Shown: one piece after another, positions 1-7,895 of the stretch
Layout: every line of letters starts with the position of its first letter
How positions within the stretch are numbered: position 1 is the stretch's first letter
DNA from: Bacteroidales bacterium UBA6192
Lineage (GTDB): Bacteria > Bacteroidota > Bacteroidia > Bacteroidales > F082
Length of the DNA stretch: 56,741 nucleotides
Direction of reading: 5' to 3'
NCBI GenBank assembly: GCA_002422725.1
Contig: DITE01000025.1
Location: 4,208-60,948 of the forward strand
The notes under the pieces: generated by a model
Told to the model about the DNA's origin: nothing
The model's database searches: none
Seen by the model: only the letters and a program-made list of their open reading frames with translations
Translations under genes and position numbers: made by a program

Positions 1-308
1 AAAAATAAACTTTACCTCCGAAGACAAAGATTATACAATGAAGGAGAATTTTCTGATAATTCAATTTCCTTTTGCCTTGATGCAAAAGGAACAAAAGATC
101 AAGCCAGCACGTAAGCCCCACCCACTCTGCCAGCTTGCTGAAAACACAATCAGGGCAGTGCCCCGTCATTGGAAAGGAAATGAGACCCATTAGTTTGGGT
201 GCAGATAAAGTGTGATTGATGTAAGCTTTCCCAAAAGATGTGTAAACCTAAACACTGCAAACACCACGAACTTTGTCTTTTCAAAATTCACACTAAAAAT
301 AAATTATT
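1..308. other. Intergenic leader with perfect inverted repeat
   Basis: No convincing gene. A 51-codon open frame (38-193) reads through the stretch, but its composition looks like the low-complexity intergenic repeats frequent in Bacteroidetes. A perfect 10-base inverted repeat (66-75 with 82-91, loop of 6) could form a hairpin. The promoter of the next gene should lie near 210-300, but I see no clean TAnnTTTG box. Confidence 0.4.
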
Positions 309-911
309 ATGGCAGAAATTAAGATTGAACGGAAAAAGCAAGTTTGGCCATGGGTATTGGCTGGCCTTGTTATCGCTGCATTGCTTATATATTTCCTGGT
401 TTATCGGGATAACGACAAAAATAAAGAGGCAATAGCTGAAGCAGATTACATCATCAATGCGAACCAAGCTAAACACTTAGGGGAAAAAGAAAATAACGGT
501 GCTGTTGCGGCTTACGTAAATTTTGTATTAAGCAATAAGGAAAAGATGAGCCTGGATCATGCCTATACAAATGAAGCGCTATTAAAACTCATTGAGGCTA
601 CAGATGCTAAGGCCAATGAGGTTGGATATGAAGTTCAGGCAGATTTGGAGCAGGTAAAGGAATATGCGAATATGATTACAGCAGATCCTTATGAAACAAC
701 ACATGCGGATAACATTAGAAAAGCGGCTGACATCTTAAGCAATGTATTACAAAACATCCAAAAGGCAAAATTTCCTGGTTTGACAGAAGAAGCAAAAGAA
801 TTAAAAAATGCTTCAGAATCAATAAAACCGGCTGTACTTACGCTTGAGCAAAAAGATGCAGTAAAGAATTTCTTTGCAAAAGCTTCTGACCTTCTTCAAA
901 AAATGAATTGA
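309..911 (+). CDS. Membrane-anchored helical hypothetical protein
   Basis: Unrecognised protein of 200 residues. A short basic N-terminus is followed by one membrane segment (about residues 13-31) and then a long, charged, predicted helical part rich in Ala, Glu and Lys, so the bulk should lie in the periplasm with the N-terminus as anchor. It has no cysteine pairs and no catalytic motif. It sits 23 bases before the PRC-barrel gene and is probably cotranscribed with it. Pairings of this kind in Bacteroidetes are often stress or envelope related, but that role is inference. The first ATG with the membrane segment directly behind it was taken as the start. Confidence 0.75.
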   Translation: MAEIKIERKKQVWPWVLAGLVIAALLIYFLVYRDNDKNKEAIAEADYIINANQAKHLGEKENNGAVAAYVNFVLSNKEKMSLDHAYTNEALLKLIEATDAKANEVGYEVQADLEQVKEYANMITADPYETTHADNIRKAADILSNVLQNIQKAKFPGLTEEAKELKNASESIKPAVLTLEQKDAVKNFFAKASDLLQKMN

Positions 912-934
912 TTAATCTTTAAATAATTAGAATA

Positions 935-1459
935 ATGACAGATACAAACAAAAACCTTTTTAACCTGGACGAATTGTCCGGTTATAAAGTGGCCGAAAAT
1001 TATAGTGATGTAAGAGGCTGGAATGTACAAGACGCAAATAACCGAACCATTGGGAAAGTGGATCATTTGCTGGTAAACAAAACTGCCGAACGTGTGGTTT
1101 ACCTTGATGTTGAAGTGGATGCTAACTTAATTGAGGAAGGACATAATACATATCAAGATCGGGTAAGTGATGGTGTTCATGAGTTTTTAAACAAGGAAGG
1201 GGAGAATCACCTGATTATTCCTATCGGGATGGCCATTCTTGATGAAAAGAACAAACTTGTGAAATCAAATCAGATTGATAGTTCGACTTTTGCGAAAACC
1301 AAACGGTTCAAAAAAGGAGATGTTATTGATTTTGGGTACGAATTAGATGTGGTTCGCCATTACAAGGGAGATAACACGATTCACAATTCGAATGCTGTTG
1401 ACGGATTTTATGACCGCGAAGAGTTCAACACTTCATTTCATAAGCGGGATTTGTTATAA
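935..1459 (+). CDS. PRC-barrel domain protein
   Basis: The 174-residue protein carries a PRC-barrel-like beta domain: residues about 13-60 read 'LSGYKVAENYSDVRGWNV' followed by 'IGKVDHLLVNK', then a strand rich in hydrophobics (RVVYLDVEV). The region around 85-105 (LIIPIGMAIL) looks like the second half of a tandem or extended barrel. PRC barrels mediate protein or RNA contacts in RimM and photosynthetic reaction centres, while stand-alone versions in Bacteroidetes are commonly stress proteins. There is no signal peptide, so it is cytoplasmic. It follows the preceding gene by 23 bases. A short palindrome-rich segment (CAGGAGCTCCTG near 1495) lies downstream. Confidence 0.8.
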   Translation: MTDTNKNLFNLDELSGYKVAENYSDVRGWNVQDANNRTIGKVDHLLVNKTAERVVYLDVEVDANLIEEGHNTYQDRVSDGVHEFLNKEGENHLIIPIGMAILDEKNKLVKSNQIDSSTFAKTKRFKKGDVIDFGYELDVVRHYKGDNTIHNSNAVDGFYDREEFNTSFHKRDLL

Positions 1460-1489
1460 ATAAACATTGAATTTATTATAGAATAAGTG

Positions 1490-1535
1490 ATTCAGGAGCT
1501 CCTGTCAACAGATCAGGAGTCCTGTCTTTCGTTAT
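1490..1535 (+). terminator. Hairpin-rich segment after PRC-barrel gene
   Basis: The perfect palindrome CAGGAGCTCCTG is followed by a second related copy (CAGGAGTCCTG) and a short pyrimidine run. It could act as a terminator for the two-gene unit before it. The T-run is weak, so the call is tentative. Confidence 0.3.
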
Positions 1536-1678
1536 TGTCAGCGGAAAGAACTCTTTCTGATATTGAAGCGTTAGAAAGTAAAAGCGTGTATCATATCAAT
1601 CCATTGAGTAATAGTGTAACTCTTTCATTTTTAATGCAATTAATCTTGTAGAGATCATTCATTATAAATAATTCTAAT

Positions 1679-2437
1679 ATGAAAAGAGCAGAGAATAAAG
1701 TTGTCATCGTAACCGGTGGCGCCTTGGGAATAGGGCGCGAAACATGTATTTTACTGGCAAAAGAGGGTGCAAAAGTAGCTGTAACCGATGTCCTTGACGA
1801 GGAGGGCAAAAAGTTAGCTGATGAAATTAACCATTCTGGTGGCGCGGCAAAGTTCTGGCATCTTGATGTAGCAAATGAGAATGAAGTGGAAAGAATTTTT
1901 GCTGAAGTTGTCAAAGAATTTGGAAAACTTGATGCAACAGTTAATAACGCAGGAATTGCGGGTGTCGACAAGCCTACTCATGAGTTAAGTGAGGAAGATT
2001 GGGATAACGTAATGAATGTGAATGTAAAAGGAGTTTTCTTCTGCACAAAACATGCCATTGCTCACATGAGAAAAACAGGGTGCGGCAGCATAGTTAACCT
2101 TTCTTCAATTTATGGTTTGGTCGGAGCCGGAGATCTGCCGCCTTATCACGCTTCAAAAGGGGCAGTAAGGCTGATGTCAAAAAATGATGCATTATTTTAT
2201 GCAAAAGACAATATTCGGGTTAACTCTGTGCATCCCGGATTTATCTGGACGCCTTTGGTTGAAGAACTTGGGAAGAATAGTCCCGGATTCAGAGAAAAAC
2301 TTGACGGTCTGCATCCATTAGGACATATAGGTGAATCCATTGATATTGCCTATGGAATTCTTTACCTGATATCTGACGAATCAAAATTCGTTACCGGAAG
2401 TGAATTGGTTATTGATGGCGGTTATACTTGCAAATGA
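1679..2437 (+). CDS. SDR-family NAD(P)-dependent dehydrogenase
   Basis: Classical short-chain dehydrogenase/reductase of 252 residues, the usual length. The cofactor-binding TGGALGIG motif is at residues 12-19, Asp37 at the end of beta-2 favours NAD(H) over NADP(H), the NNAG motif is at about 89-92, and the catalytic set is Ser142/Ser143, Tyr156 and Lys160 (YHASK). The C-terminal IDGG motif typical of the family is present near residue 246. It resembles 3-oxoacyl-ACP reductase/glucose dehydrogenase-type SDRs, but the substrate cannot be read from the sequence. It is a stand-alone cytoplasmic gene. A decayed relative of its C-terminus occurs at 8749-8862. Confidence 0.9.
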   Translation: MKRAENKVVIVTGGALGIGRETCILLAKEGAKVAVTDVLDEEGKKLADEINHSGGAAKFWHLDVANENEVERIFAEVVKEFGKLDATVNNAGIAGVDKPTHELSEEDWDNVMNVNVKGVFFCTKHAIAHMRKTGCGSIVNLSSIYGLVGAGDLPPYHASKGAVRLMSKNDALFYAKDNIRVNSVHPGFIWTPLVEELGKNSPGFREKLDGLHPLGHIGESIDIAYGILYLISDESKFVTGSELVIDGGYTCK

Positions 2438-2660
2438 ACTGAGCCGAAAGCAAGAATCATTTTTTAAAATAGCGGATGACTTAAAGCCTATTTACCCGTT
2501 GTCATAAGGATCTTTTCGACAGCGGCAATTCTATATTGATATTTTATTCCTGAAATGCGCGACTGCCATGGTAATAGCAGCGTTCATCGGGTATTTATTT
2601 GAAGTTTGGGCACATTAGGTTCTACAATGAAAAGTCAAATTACATTCATTGATTATTGCA
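2438..2660. other. Intergenic stretch with possible decayed reading frame
   Basis: From about 2461 a frame runs with one internal stop and ends in a hydrophobic segment (AMVIAAFIGYLF) before a stop near 2615. It looks like a remnant of a small membrane protein, but I do not recognise the parent. Nothing intact is present. Confidence 0.25.
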
Positions 2661-2996
2661 AATGATTATGTTTTTATTGGAACACTTTCCAATTTGGTGT
2701 AGAGGCGATCATTATCTGAAATAGCAAGGATAAGCAAAATTTCAAAAACTGAAAATGCTTCTATTTTTCCTGGTCCGGCAATCGAACAAATCACAATTTC
2801 GTTTCCTGCAGGTATAAACATCCCATTTGAACTGAACATTGTTGGCGCTATCGGACAACAAGTTTTTGTGCAGAAGATTTTTGACGGATCAGCGACAACA
2901 ATTGATATTTCTATATAACAAAAGGGCGTTTATTTTATTCATGCAACAACTGGCAATAAAACAGTTTATGACAAAAAATTTATCGTTGTGAAATAA
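2661..2996 (+). pseudogene. Remnant of a T9SS-sorted secreted protein
   Basis: Read in the frame of 2661, this stretch reproduces the last ~110 residues of the Asp-box protein encoded at 14134-15357: a VFIGT block, an RRSLSEI block, then the sorting-domain pattern with IGQQVF near its middle and YFIHAT near the end. Two in-frame stops interrupt it, at 2700-2702 and 2916-2918, and nothing upstream restores the rest of the gene. It is therefore a truncated, decayed paralogue. The sorting domain's beta-strand pattern remains clear. Confidence 0.85.
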
Positions 2997-3106
2997 TGGA
3001 AGTGATCACTTTTATTGCAATAGAAGGATATGCCTGTAACTTGAGTCTTTTGCGAGCTGTGGACATGTTCTCCGGACATTTCTTCGCCGGACATGCGACA
3101 ATAATC

Positions 3107-3157
3107 AGGAGTTCATGTGGTCGGAACGACCCAGTATGAACTCCTGGTTGAACAAAC
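3107..3157. repeat. Hairpin repeat, copy 1
   Basis: About 50 bases that recur at 8697-8746. The outer arms CAGGAGTTCATG and TATGAACTCCTG pair over 12 positions (one G-T pair), with an additional inner stem (TGGTCG / CGACC). It lies between the T9SS remnant and the promoter of the histidine kinase. The loop differs from copy 2 while the stems are conserved, as expected of a structured repeat. Confidence 0.75.
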
Positions 3158-3214
3158 CCCCTTTTCAGCAAAGGCCGAGTTTCAGCCCTTAGTGCGTCCA
3201 CCTTCGCAAAGCAA

Positions 3215-3244
3215 TTGAATTGCCTCAATAATTTTGTATCTTTG
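3215..3244 (+). promoter_or_regulatory. Bacteroidetes promoter of PAS histidine kinase
   Basis: TTG at 3215-3217, a 19-base spacer and TATCTTTG at 3237-3244 match the Bacteroidetes -33/-7 consensus. It lies 25 bases before the ATG at 3270. Because it covers the upstream in-frame ATG at 3234, it argues for the 3270 start. Confidence 0.65.
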
Positions 3245-3269
3245 GGATAACTTTAAAATCTCCTTTCAC

Positions 3270-4433
3270 ATGAAGACTACACGAGTTCCAAAAAAAACAG
3301 CTTATGCACCTGCTGTGCGTGCTTCGCGCCATACCCTAAAAAATCAAAGCCAATTGATAAAGCATAATAACATCCTTACCCAGGTAGCTGATTCCGTTTC
3401 TTCATTAGTTGTCGTTCTCAACAAGGAAAGGCAGATTGTTTACGGTAATAAAGCATTTCTCGACATGCTGGGCTCTTCAGCAAGTGAAAGCCTCATCGGC
3501 AAACGACCTGGCGAAGCCATCAACTGCATGTATTCCAGCCAATCGGAAGGCGGGTGCGGAACCACACAGTTTTGTAGTGTTTGTGGCTCTGTAAATGCCA
3601 TTTTGGAAGCACAACAAGGAACACAAGTCACAAAAGAATGCCGCATTATCACCAGCGAAAATGACGCAATGGATTTAAAAGTTACGGCAACGCCCTATTA
3701 CCTGAACGGAGAGCAATACATTTTCTTTGCCATTGCTGATATCAGCAACGAAAAAAGAAGGCAAACCCTTGAACGTGTTTTCTTTCATGATATTCTGAAT
3801 AGTGCCGGTGGCATCTCCGGGTTATCATCCATTATGCCGTTGATTAGCGACATGGATGAAATGACGAAAACAGCTGAAATCATCAATCGGGCAGCGAGCT
3901 TTCTGGTGGATGAAATAAATTCGCAACAGGTTCTCACCGCTGCAGAAAGTGGCGATCTGGTGCTTTCATTTTCCCAAATAGAATCACTCACCATCCTAAA
4001 GGAGCTGGGAGAACTCTATTCTCAGCACGAAGTAATTCGCGATAAATTACTTTCCATCGATAAAAATGCTGTGTCAGGCCAAGCCATCACCGATGTTGTT
4101 TTGTTGAGAAGGGTTCTCGGGAACATGGTAAAAAATGCCCTGGAAGCATCTTCGCCCGGAGGTAAAGTAACCCTGTCCTGCTCACAGATCGAAGAAGCCA
4201 TCAGGTTTACCGTTAACAACGAAGTTTACATGTCACGGGAAATCCAGTTCCAGCTTTTTAAACGATCGTTTTCAACCAAAGGTATTGGCCGTGGAATTGG
4301 CACCTATAGCATGAAACTTTTTGGTGAAAAATACTTAAAAGGGAAAGTGGGTTTTGAAAGTACCGAAAACGATGGAACCACCTTTTTTATCGAAATTCCA
4401 ATGGTACATCCTGAGTATAAAGAGAAAAAGTAA
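3270..4433 (+). CDS. PAS-domain sensor histidine kinase with cysteine cluster
   Basis: Predicted soluble sensor kinase of 387 residues. A PAS domain spans roughly residues 38-160. It carries Cys86, Cys96, Cys102 and Cys105 (pattern C-x9-C-x5-C-x2-C, with GGCGTTQFCSVCG), a cluster that could bind a metal or FeS centre or be redox active. The phosphoacceptor segment FFHDILN follows, then an ATPase domain with the N-box (NMVKNALEAS) and a glycine-rich GRGIGTY. No transmembrane segment is seen, so the signal is cytoplasmic. No response regulator lies next to it, so its partner is unknown. Start 3270 is preferred because the 3234 ATG falls in the promoter. Confidence 0.85.
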   Translation: MKTTRVPKKTAYAPAVRASRHTLKNQSQLIKHNNILTQVADSVSSLVVVLNKERQIVYGNKAFLDMLGSSASESLIGKRPGEAINCMYSSQSEGGCGTTQFCSVCGSVNAILEAQQGTQVTKECRIITSENDAMDLKVTATPYYLNGEQYIFFAIADISNEKRRQTLERVFFHDILNSAGGISGLSSIMPLISDMDEMTKTAEIINRAASFLVDEINSQQVLTAAESGDLVLSFSQIESLTILKELGELYSQHEVIRDKLLSIDKNAVSGQAITDVVLLRRVLGNMVKNALEASSPGGKVTLSCSQIEEAIRFTVNNEVYMSREIQFQLFKRSFSTKGIGRGIGTYSMKLFGEKYLKGKVGFESTENDGTTFFIEIPMVHPEYKEKK

Positions 4434-4446
4434 TATCCGGTACCAC

Positions 4447-5388
4447 TCAATGTGATTTATAACAATCAATTTGGCGCGAAAGCCCTATCGAATAAGCGTA
4501 TTTATTGGTTAATTGTTTCCCATTCATATTCTTATAAATGGGATATTCGAAAATGAAGGAGGCATTCCATGCCCTGAGAAATTGATACTTCAGTTGTGGC
4601 ACAACAAACATCACATGACCGCCGGTTGATTGCACCAGTTCATGGTTCTTATCAGAGGCCCTATCCCTTATCTGACTCCTGACCTGCATGGCACCAATCA
4701 GGTTTTTCCAAAGTTTGTATGATCCATATAATGAAGCATTGTATTGGTTTCCATATTTGTAATTGGTTCGATTGGTTTGGATGCGTTGTGATATTTCACA
4801 CCATCCATCAACAAACACATTCATTTTTCCTCCAAAATAGCGTTTTGATAACATTATCCCAAAATTGTATTTATAATTGCCAGATGAGGGTTGAATATCG
4901 ATGGGGAGAATCACTGGCCCATTCATTTGATCGAATTCGCCAATTGGCAAAGAAACTCTCAACGTTGTAAAAACATCCACCTTCCTTTTCGGATTTGTAT
5001 ACAGTTCATACTGTACTTCTAAAATGCCATCTCCCAGACCTTTAGCCTCCCTGTCAAATCCGAAATTAAAAGTTTGAGACTTTGAAATGAAATATCCGAT
5101 TTCGGCGCTTAGTTTAATTTTCGAGGTCAGCCCGTAAGCCAACCTGAATGAACTGAAATCAAAATAGGAATTGTCAATATATTTATAATCAGAACGTTTG
5201 CTCCCATCAAAATAAGTGTCGGAATAGCTATGTTTGTGTAAAGCGGAGACATCGAGAATACCTTTGCCGCTACCACTTGCAGAGCCATCAGCAGTAATGG
5301 GATTTCCGGCCGCGCAACACTGACCATAAGATGCTGCATCGACCAGCAACAACAGTGCGATGGTAAACATCAGTAACCTCTTTTTCAT
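4447..5388 (-). CDS. Outer-membrane beta-barrel protein with CC motif
   Basis: 313 residues with a signal peptide ending near SYGQ, immediately followed by a CCAAGNP motif at the start of the mature protein. The rest alternates hydrophobic and polar residues with many aromatic strand ends, ending near residue 313, as in small outer-membrane barrels annotated as transporters. I recall CC(G/A)xGNP-type Bacteroidetes barrels sitting beside copper or other metal genes. Here the neighbours are a lipoprotein and a secreted HMA-domain protein on the same strand, which fits metal handling. Substrate and transport function are inference. Confidence 0.75.
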   Translation of the reverse strand: MKKRLLMFTIALLLLVDAASYGQCCAAGNPITADGSASGSGKGILDVSALHKHSYSDTYFDGSKRSDYKYIDNSYFDFSSFRLAYGLTSKIKLSAEIGYFISKSQTFNFGFDREAKGLGDGILEVQYELYTNPKRKVDVFTTLRVSLPIGEFDQMNGPVILPIDIQPSSGNYKYNFGIMLSKRYFGGKMNVFVDGWCEISQRIQTNRTNYKYGNQYNASLYGSYKLWKNLIGAMQVRSQIRDRASDKNHELVQSTGGHVMFVVPQLKYQFLRAWNASFIFEYPIYKNMNGKQLTNKYAYSIGLSRQIDCYKSH

Positions 5389-5461
5389 TTCTAATTAGAT
5401 TATGTGCGAAGTTGTTCTGCAGAAGGAAATCTCATTTCGGCGGAAACCTTGATCAATCTAT

Positions 5462-5830
5462 CTATGGAATAAAAATGTTGATAACGATGACTTGTTCGTC
5501 ACTTCCTTTGTCATTCGAAATGGTGCATTTGATCACTTTTTCGCCAAGGCAGCATTCTGAACCAGTAAACCGAACCTGCGAACCGGTTTCGTTGAGCGGG
5601 AAAATATCACCCAAATCAACTTCCCATTTGTATTGGATATTTCCTCCGGTAGCCTCACATGTTATTGTGCTGGGATCTTCACCTCCTACCTGTATCTCCG
5701 TTTTATCGGCTGTGAGGCTGGTAATTTTAGGGGTTGTTGTCCCATCTACAGGGCCTGTGTTTTCAGATTTTTTACACGCCGTGACTACAAAGGCACACAG
5801 GAAAATGATGGATAATAGTTTAAATTTCAT
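5462..5830 (-). CDS. Small Ig-like lipoprotein
   Basis: 122 residues. A lipoprotein signal peptide ends in VVTAC with Cys19 as the lipidation site, followed by KK. The remaining ~95 residues form one beta-sandwich of PKD/Ig type: ITSLTADKTEIQVGG starts it and IKCTISNDKG carries the usual C-terminal strands. A CC pair occurs at ECCLG, echoing the CC motif of its neighbour. It is located on the outer or inner membrane as an anchored accessory and lies 12 bases after the HMA gene, clearly in the same transcript. Its molecular role is unknown. Confidence 0.75.
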   Translation of the reverse strand: MKFKLLSIIFLCAFVVTACKKSENTGPVDGTTTPKITSLTADKTEIQVGGEDPSTITCEATGGNIQYKWEVDLGDIFPLNETGSQVRFTGSECCLGEKVIKCTISNDKGSDEQVIVINIFIP

Positions 5831-5842
5831 TACTTTTCCCTC

Positions 5843-6514
5843 TTATAATTTAATTAGTTTAGATTTTGAAATAACTGTTTTACCGTTTAATACAAACAGA
5901 AAATATTGTCCGCTCTTCAAAGAACTTAAGTCAATTTGGTTTTCATTTCCAGGCTTTAAATTCTGGGTGTAAACCTGTTGACCTGCCATTGAATAAACCG
6001 ATACTCCGATTTGTGTCTGGTGCTGATAGTTATCGATGTTGATGTTAAAAAGCCCATTTCCGATGGTTGGAAATATTGAAATGTTGGCTTCATCCTTAAG
6101 GTGCTCCTCGGTAGTAACCCAAATGCCCATTAAACTAAGATAGCCTTCCTGAACATTGGTATAGTCCATCACCCGCTCATATTCGCAACAAGAACCGATA
6201 AGCAGGTTATAGGCGCTGTCGGGGGCAGGATACCACTCTGTATCATGACCCACATTGGCAATGGTATGCATTATTTGAAAAACATCGGTCTTGCTGCCAT
6301 CATAAATAACCTCGGTAATATCATTCAAATAGTTCCAATTAACAAATTCAATCCCGGCCATAGTATTAACAGCGTCCTCGATGCGTATCTCACAGATAGC
6401 ACAATTACCGGTGGTTGGAAAGATTATTTTCACCGATTCTCTGGTCTGCCCAATTAAGGTTATGGCAGAAAACAAGGAGATAAATAATGTGATTACACTG
6501 AATGTTGATTTCAT
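5843..6514 (-). CDS. Secreted HMA-domain protein with T9SS sorting domain
   Basis: 223 residues from the ATG at 6514. After a signal peptide (residues 1-23) comes a heavy-metal-associated fold with the metal-binding pair Cys38-x2-Cys41 (GNCAICEIRIE) and the HMA-like end VGHDTEW near residue 95. A second Cys pair (SCCEYERV) follows. From about residue 150 the sequence is a T9SS type A C-terminal domain (FPTIGNGLFNI, VYSMAGQQVY, GQYFLFVLNGK). HMA domains normally work in the cytoplasm, so export to the cell surface is unusual. An upstream in-frame ATG at 6577 was rejected because it puts residues ahead of a normal signal peptide. It probably heads an operon with the next two minus-strand genes. 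Confidence 0.8.
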   Translation of the reverse strand: MKSTFSVITLFISLFSAITLIGQTRESVKIIFPTTGNCAICEIRIEDAVNTMAGIEFVNWNYLNDITEVIYDGSKTDVFQIMHTIANVGHDTEWYPAPDSAYNLLIGSCCEYERVMDYTNVQEGYLSLMGIWVTTEEHLKDEANISIFPTIGNGLFNINIDNYQHQTQIGVSVYSMAGQQVYTQNLKPGNENQIDLSSLKSGQYFLFVLNGKTVISKSKLIKL

Positions 6515-6612
6515 ATAGATCATATTAAATATATACGGCGGTAAAAGTAGCCTATTGTACAAATATCTACCAGTCAAAACATCCCGAAAAATGCGGAAAA
6601 TTGGCGATTGAA

Positions 6613-6638
6613 ATCGTATAATTTACGATATATATCGT
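6613..6638. promoter_or_regulatory. ATCGT/ACGAT palindrome, candidate operator
   Basis: ACGATATATATCGT at 6625-6638 is a perfect 14-base palindrome. An additional ATCGT half-site at 6613-6617 gives three alternating half-sites. It lies about 100 bases upstream of the minus-strand HMA gene. The same half-sites occur upstream of the CRP/FNR-type regulator gene (7448-7452 and 7468-7472), so it may be that regulator's binding site. Confidence 0.4.
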
Positions 6639-6749
6639 CATTTTGTAAACCGGTTTAACTGAAAGGGCTGTTTGCAGGTGAAGGAACCATTTATCAAACA
6701 ACTATTATGCCTCCGTTTGGAAAGAAATCAGGAACTCGTCTGATCAGTA

Positions 6750-7442
6750 TTATCCCAATTCACAAATACGATCAAGTTTTTTCAAATCTATAATAAAAAT
6801 ACTCCTTTGGCTCAACTTAATCACACCGTCTTCGTCCAGTTCCTTCAATGTTCGGATAACGCTATCCTTTGACATTCCGGTCATTTCCGCAAGGTCTTGT
6901 CTCGAAATTCTAATTTCAAAGTTACGGTCATTGAATATTGATTTGTGTAAATAGAGCAATCCGTCAGCAATGCGTCCGTGCATATTTTTTTGGGTCAGGC
7001 TGATAAATCTGGCATAATTAAAAATGCCATCTCTGCTGAGCTGTCTTATAAACGCATCTGCAAAATCAGCATTTGTTCTCACAATATTTTTAAAGACATC
7101 CAGATCAATAAAACACACCGAAGATTCTTCTACGGCTACTACCGAGAAATGGTGAATGCTGTCCACATAGATGCCGGGACTGCCCAAAAATTGGGTTGGT
7201 TTAATTAACTGCAGGATAAGGTTTCTGTTGTTTGCTCCTTCGATATACACTTTGGCGATTCCAGAGGTAAAACTGATAACATGAGAAACCGGAGTTCCCT
7301 GCTTTACAATGATTTCGCCTGTTTTAAACAAAACCCGTTTTTTACAAAGTGATATCCTTTCCAGCTCATCATTGTTAAGGAAGTCAAACAAAGGGGATCT
7401 CATTGAACAGGTAGTACAATTATGGTCCAACTTGCCATTCAT
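6750..7442 (-). CDS. CRP/FNR-family transcriptional regulator
   Basis: 230 residues with the two-domain CRP/FNR layout: a cyclic-nucleotide-type beta-roll (about 15-130, including VKQGTPVSHV), a long dimer helix, and a winged helix with the recognition segment SRQDLAEMTGMSKDSVIRTL near residues 175-195. A CTTC pair near residue 10 is the only cysteine cluster; it resembles the N-terminal Cys of FNR-like proteins but lacks the full four-Cys set. It likely controls the metal-themed cluster transcribed in the same direction (4447-6514). A minus-strand TATTTTTG box at 7461-7468 is a candidate promoter element with a short leader. Confidence 0.88.
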   Translation of the reverse strand: MNGKLDHNCTTCSMRSPLFDFLNNDELERISLCKKRVLFKTGEIIVKQGTPVSHVISFTSGIAKVYIEGANNRNLILQLIKPTQFLGSPGIYVDSIHHFSVVAVEESSVCFIDLDVFKNIVRTNADFADAFIRQLSRDGIFNYARFISLTQKNMHGRIADGLLYLHKSIFNDRNFEIRISRQDLAEMTGMSKDSVIRTLKELDEDGVIKLSQRSIFIIDLKKLDRICELG

Positions 7443-7460
7443 AATCGATCGTAATTGCTA

Positions 7461-7468
7461 CAAAAATA
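7461..7468 (-). promoter_or_regulatory. -7 box of the CRP/FNR gene
   Basis: TATTTTTG on the minus strand fits TAnnTTTG and lies 18 bases before the start codon. No matching -33 TTG is seen, and the box is flanked by ATCGT/ACGAT half-sites, which suggests autoregulation. Confidence 0.4.
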
Positions 7469-7711
7469 CGATTATATAGATTCCTTTAGAATTTGGGAAT
7501 AGAAGATCCCACCAGGAAATATAGAATTCTTAACTTTTCGGAGTGGACTCAATGAAAAATGAGCAATTAACCGACTCCAGTTTGCAGGAACTCTCATGTG
7601 GGTGCTTTAATCCTATCGAAGAATACAAGTCCAGGTGATTTGATTAATATTTAATGAGAGATGAATATGGATGGAAAGTATTTATAACTTTGAGGTGCTA
7701 TACTCAATACC

Positions 7712-7831
7712 ATGATAACCATGAAGAGTACACTCGGCCGAAATGATGTGGTTAACAGGCATTTACTGAGTACCCATCAGGAAGCCAAAGTGGAAATAGG
7801 TGCCATAGGGATGCGCTTAGCAGGTAGTTAG
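7712..7831 (+). CDS. Possible 39-residue small protein
   Basis: Open frame beginning with ATG at 7712 (alternative ATG at 7721). The TAACTTTG box at 7685-7692 matches the Bacteroidetes -7 consensus and would place transcription start about 15-20 bases before the ATG. The peptide is basic at the start and ends with a Gly/Ala-rich stretch (EIGAIGMRLAGS). There is no signal peptide and no known family. It may be a chance frame. Confidence 0.25.
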   Translation: MITMKSTLGRNDVVNRHLLSTHQEAKVEIGAIGMRLAGS

Positions 7832-7895
7832 CGGGTATTAATGCTATTGTCCGTCATAGAAATAGTTAAAAGAAACACTTCAAAATAGTATATCT

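Larger units (their letters stand above)
7443..7895. other. Intergenic region with two possible small ORFs
   Basis: No standard gene. Two short plus-strand frames stand out: 7552-7638 (28 codons, with a SCGCFNP segment) and 7712-7831 (39 codons). The second has a good TAACTTTG -7 box at 7685-7692. Neither matches a family I know. Confidence 0.4.

Noticed and set aside
1..308. 51-codon ORF at 38-193
   Set aside because: Sequence looks like a Bacteroidetes intergenic repeat around a perfect hairpin, not a conserved protein.
3061..3100. Triplicated GGACAT segments
   Set aside because: Spacing is irregular (13 and 15 bases) and the copies are too short to claim a binding array.
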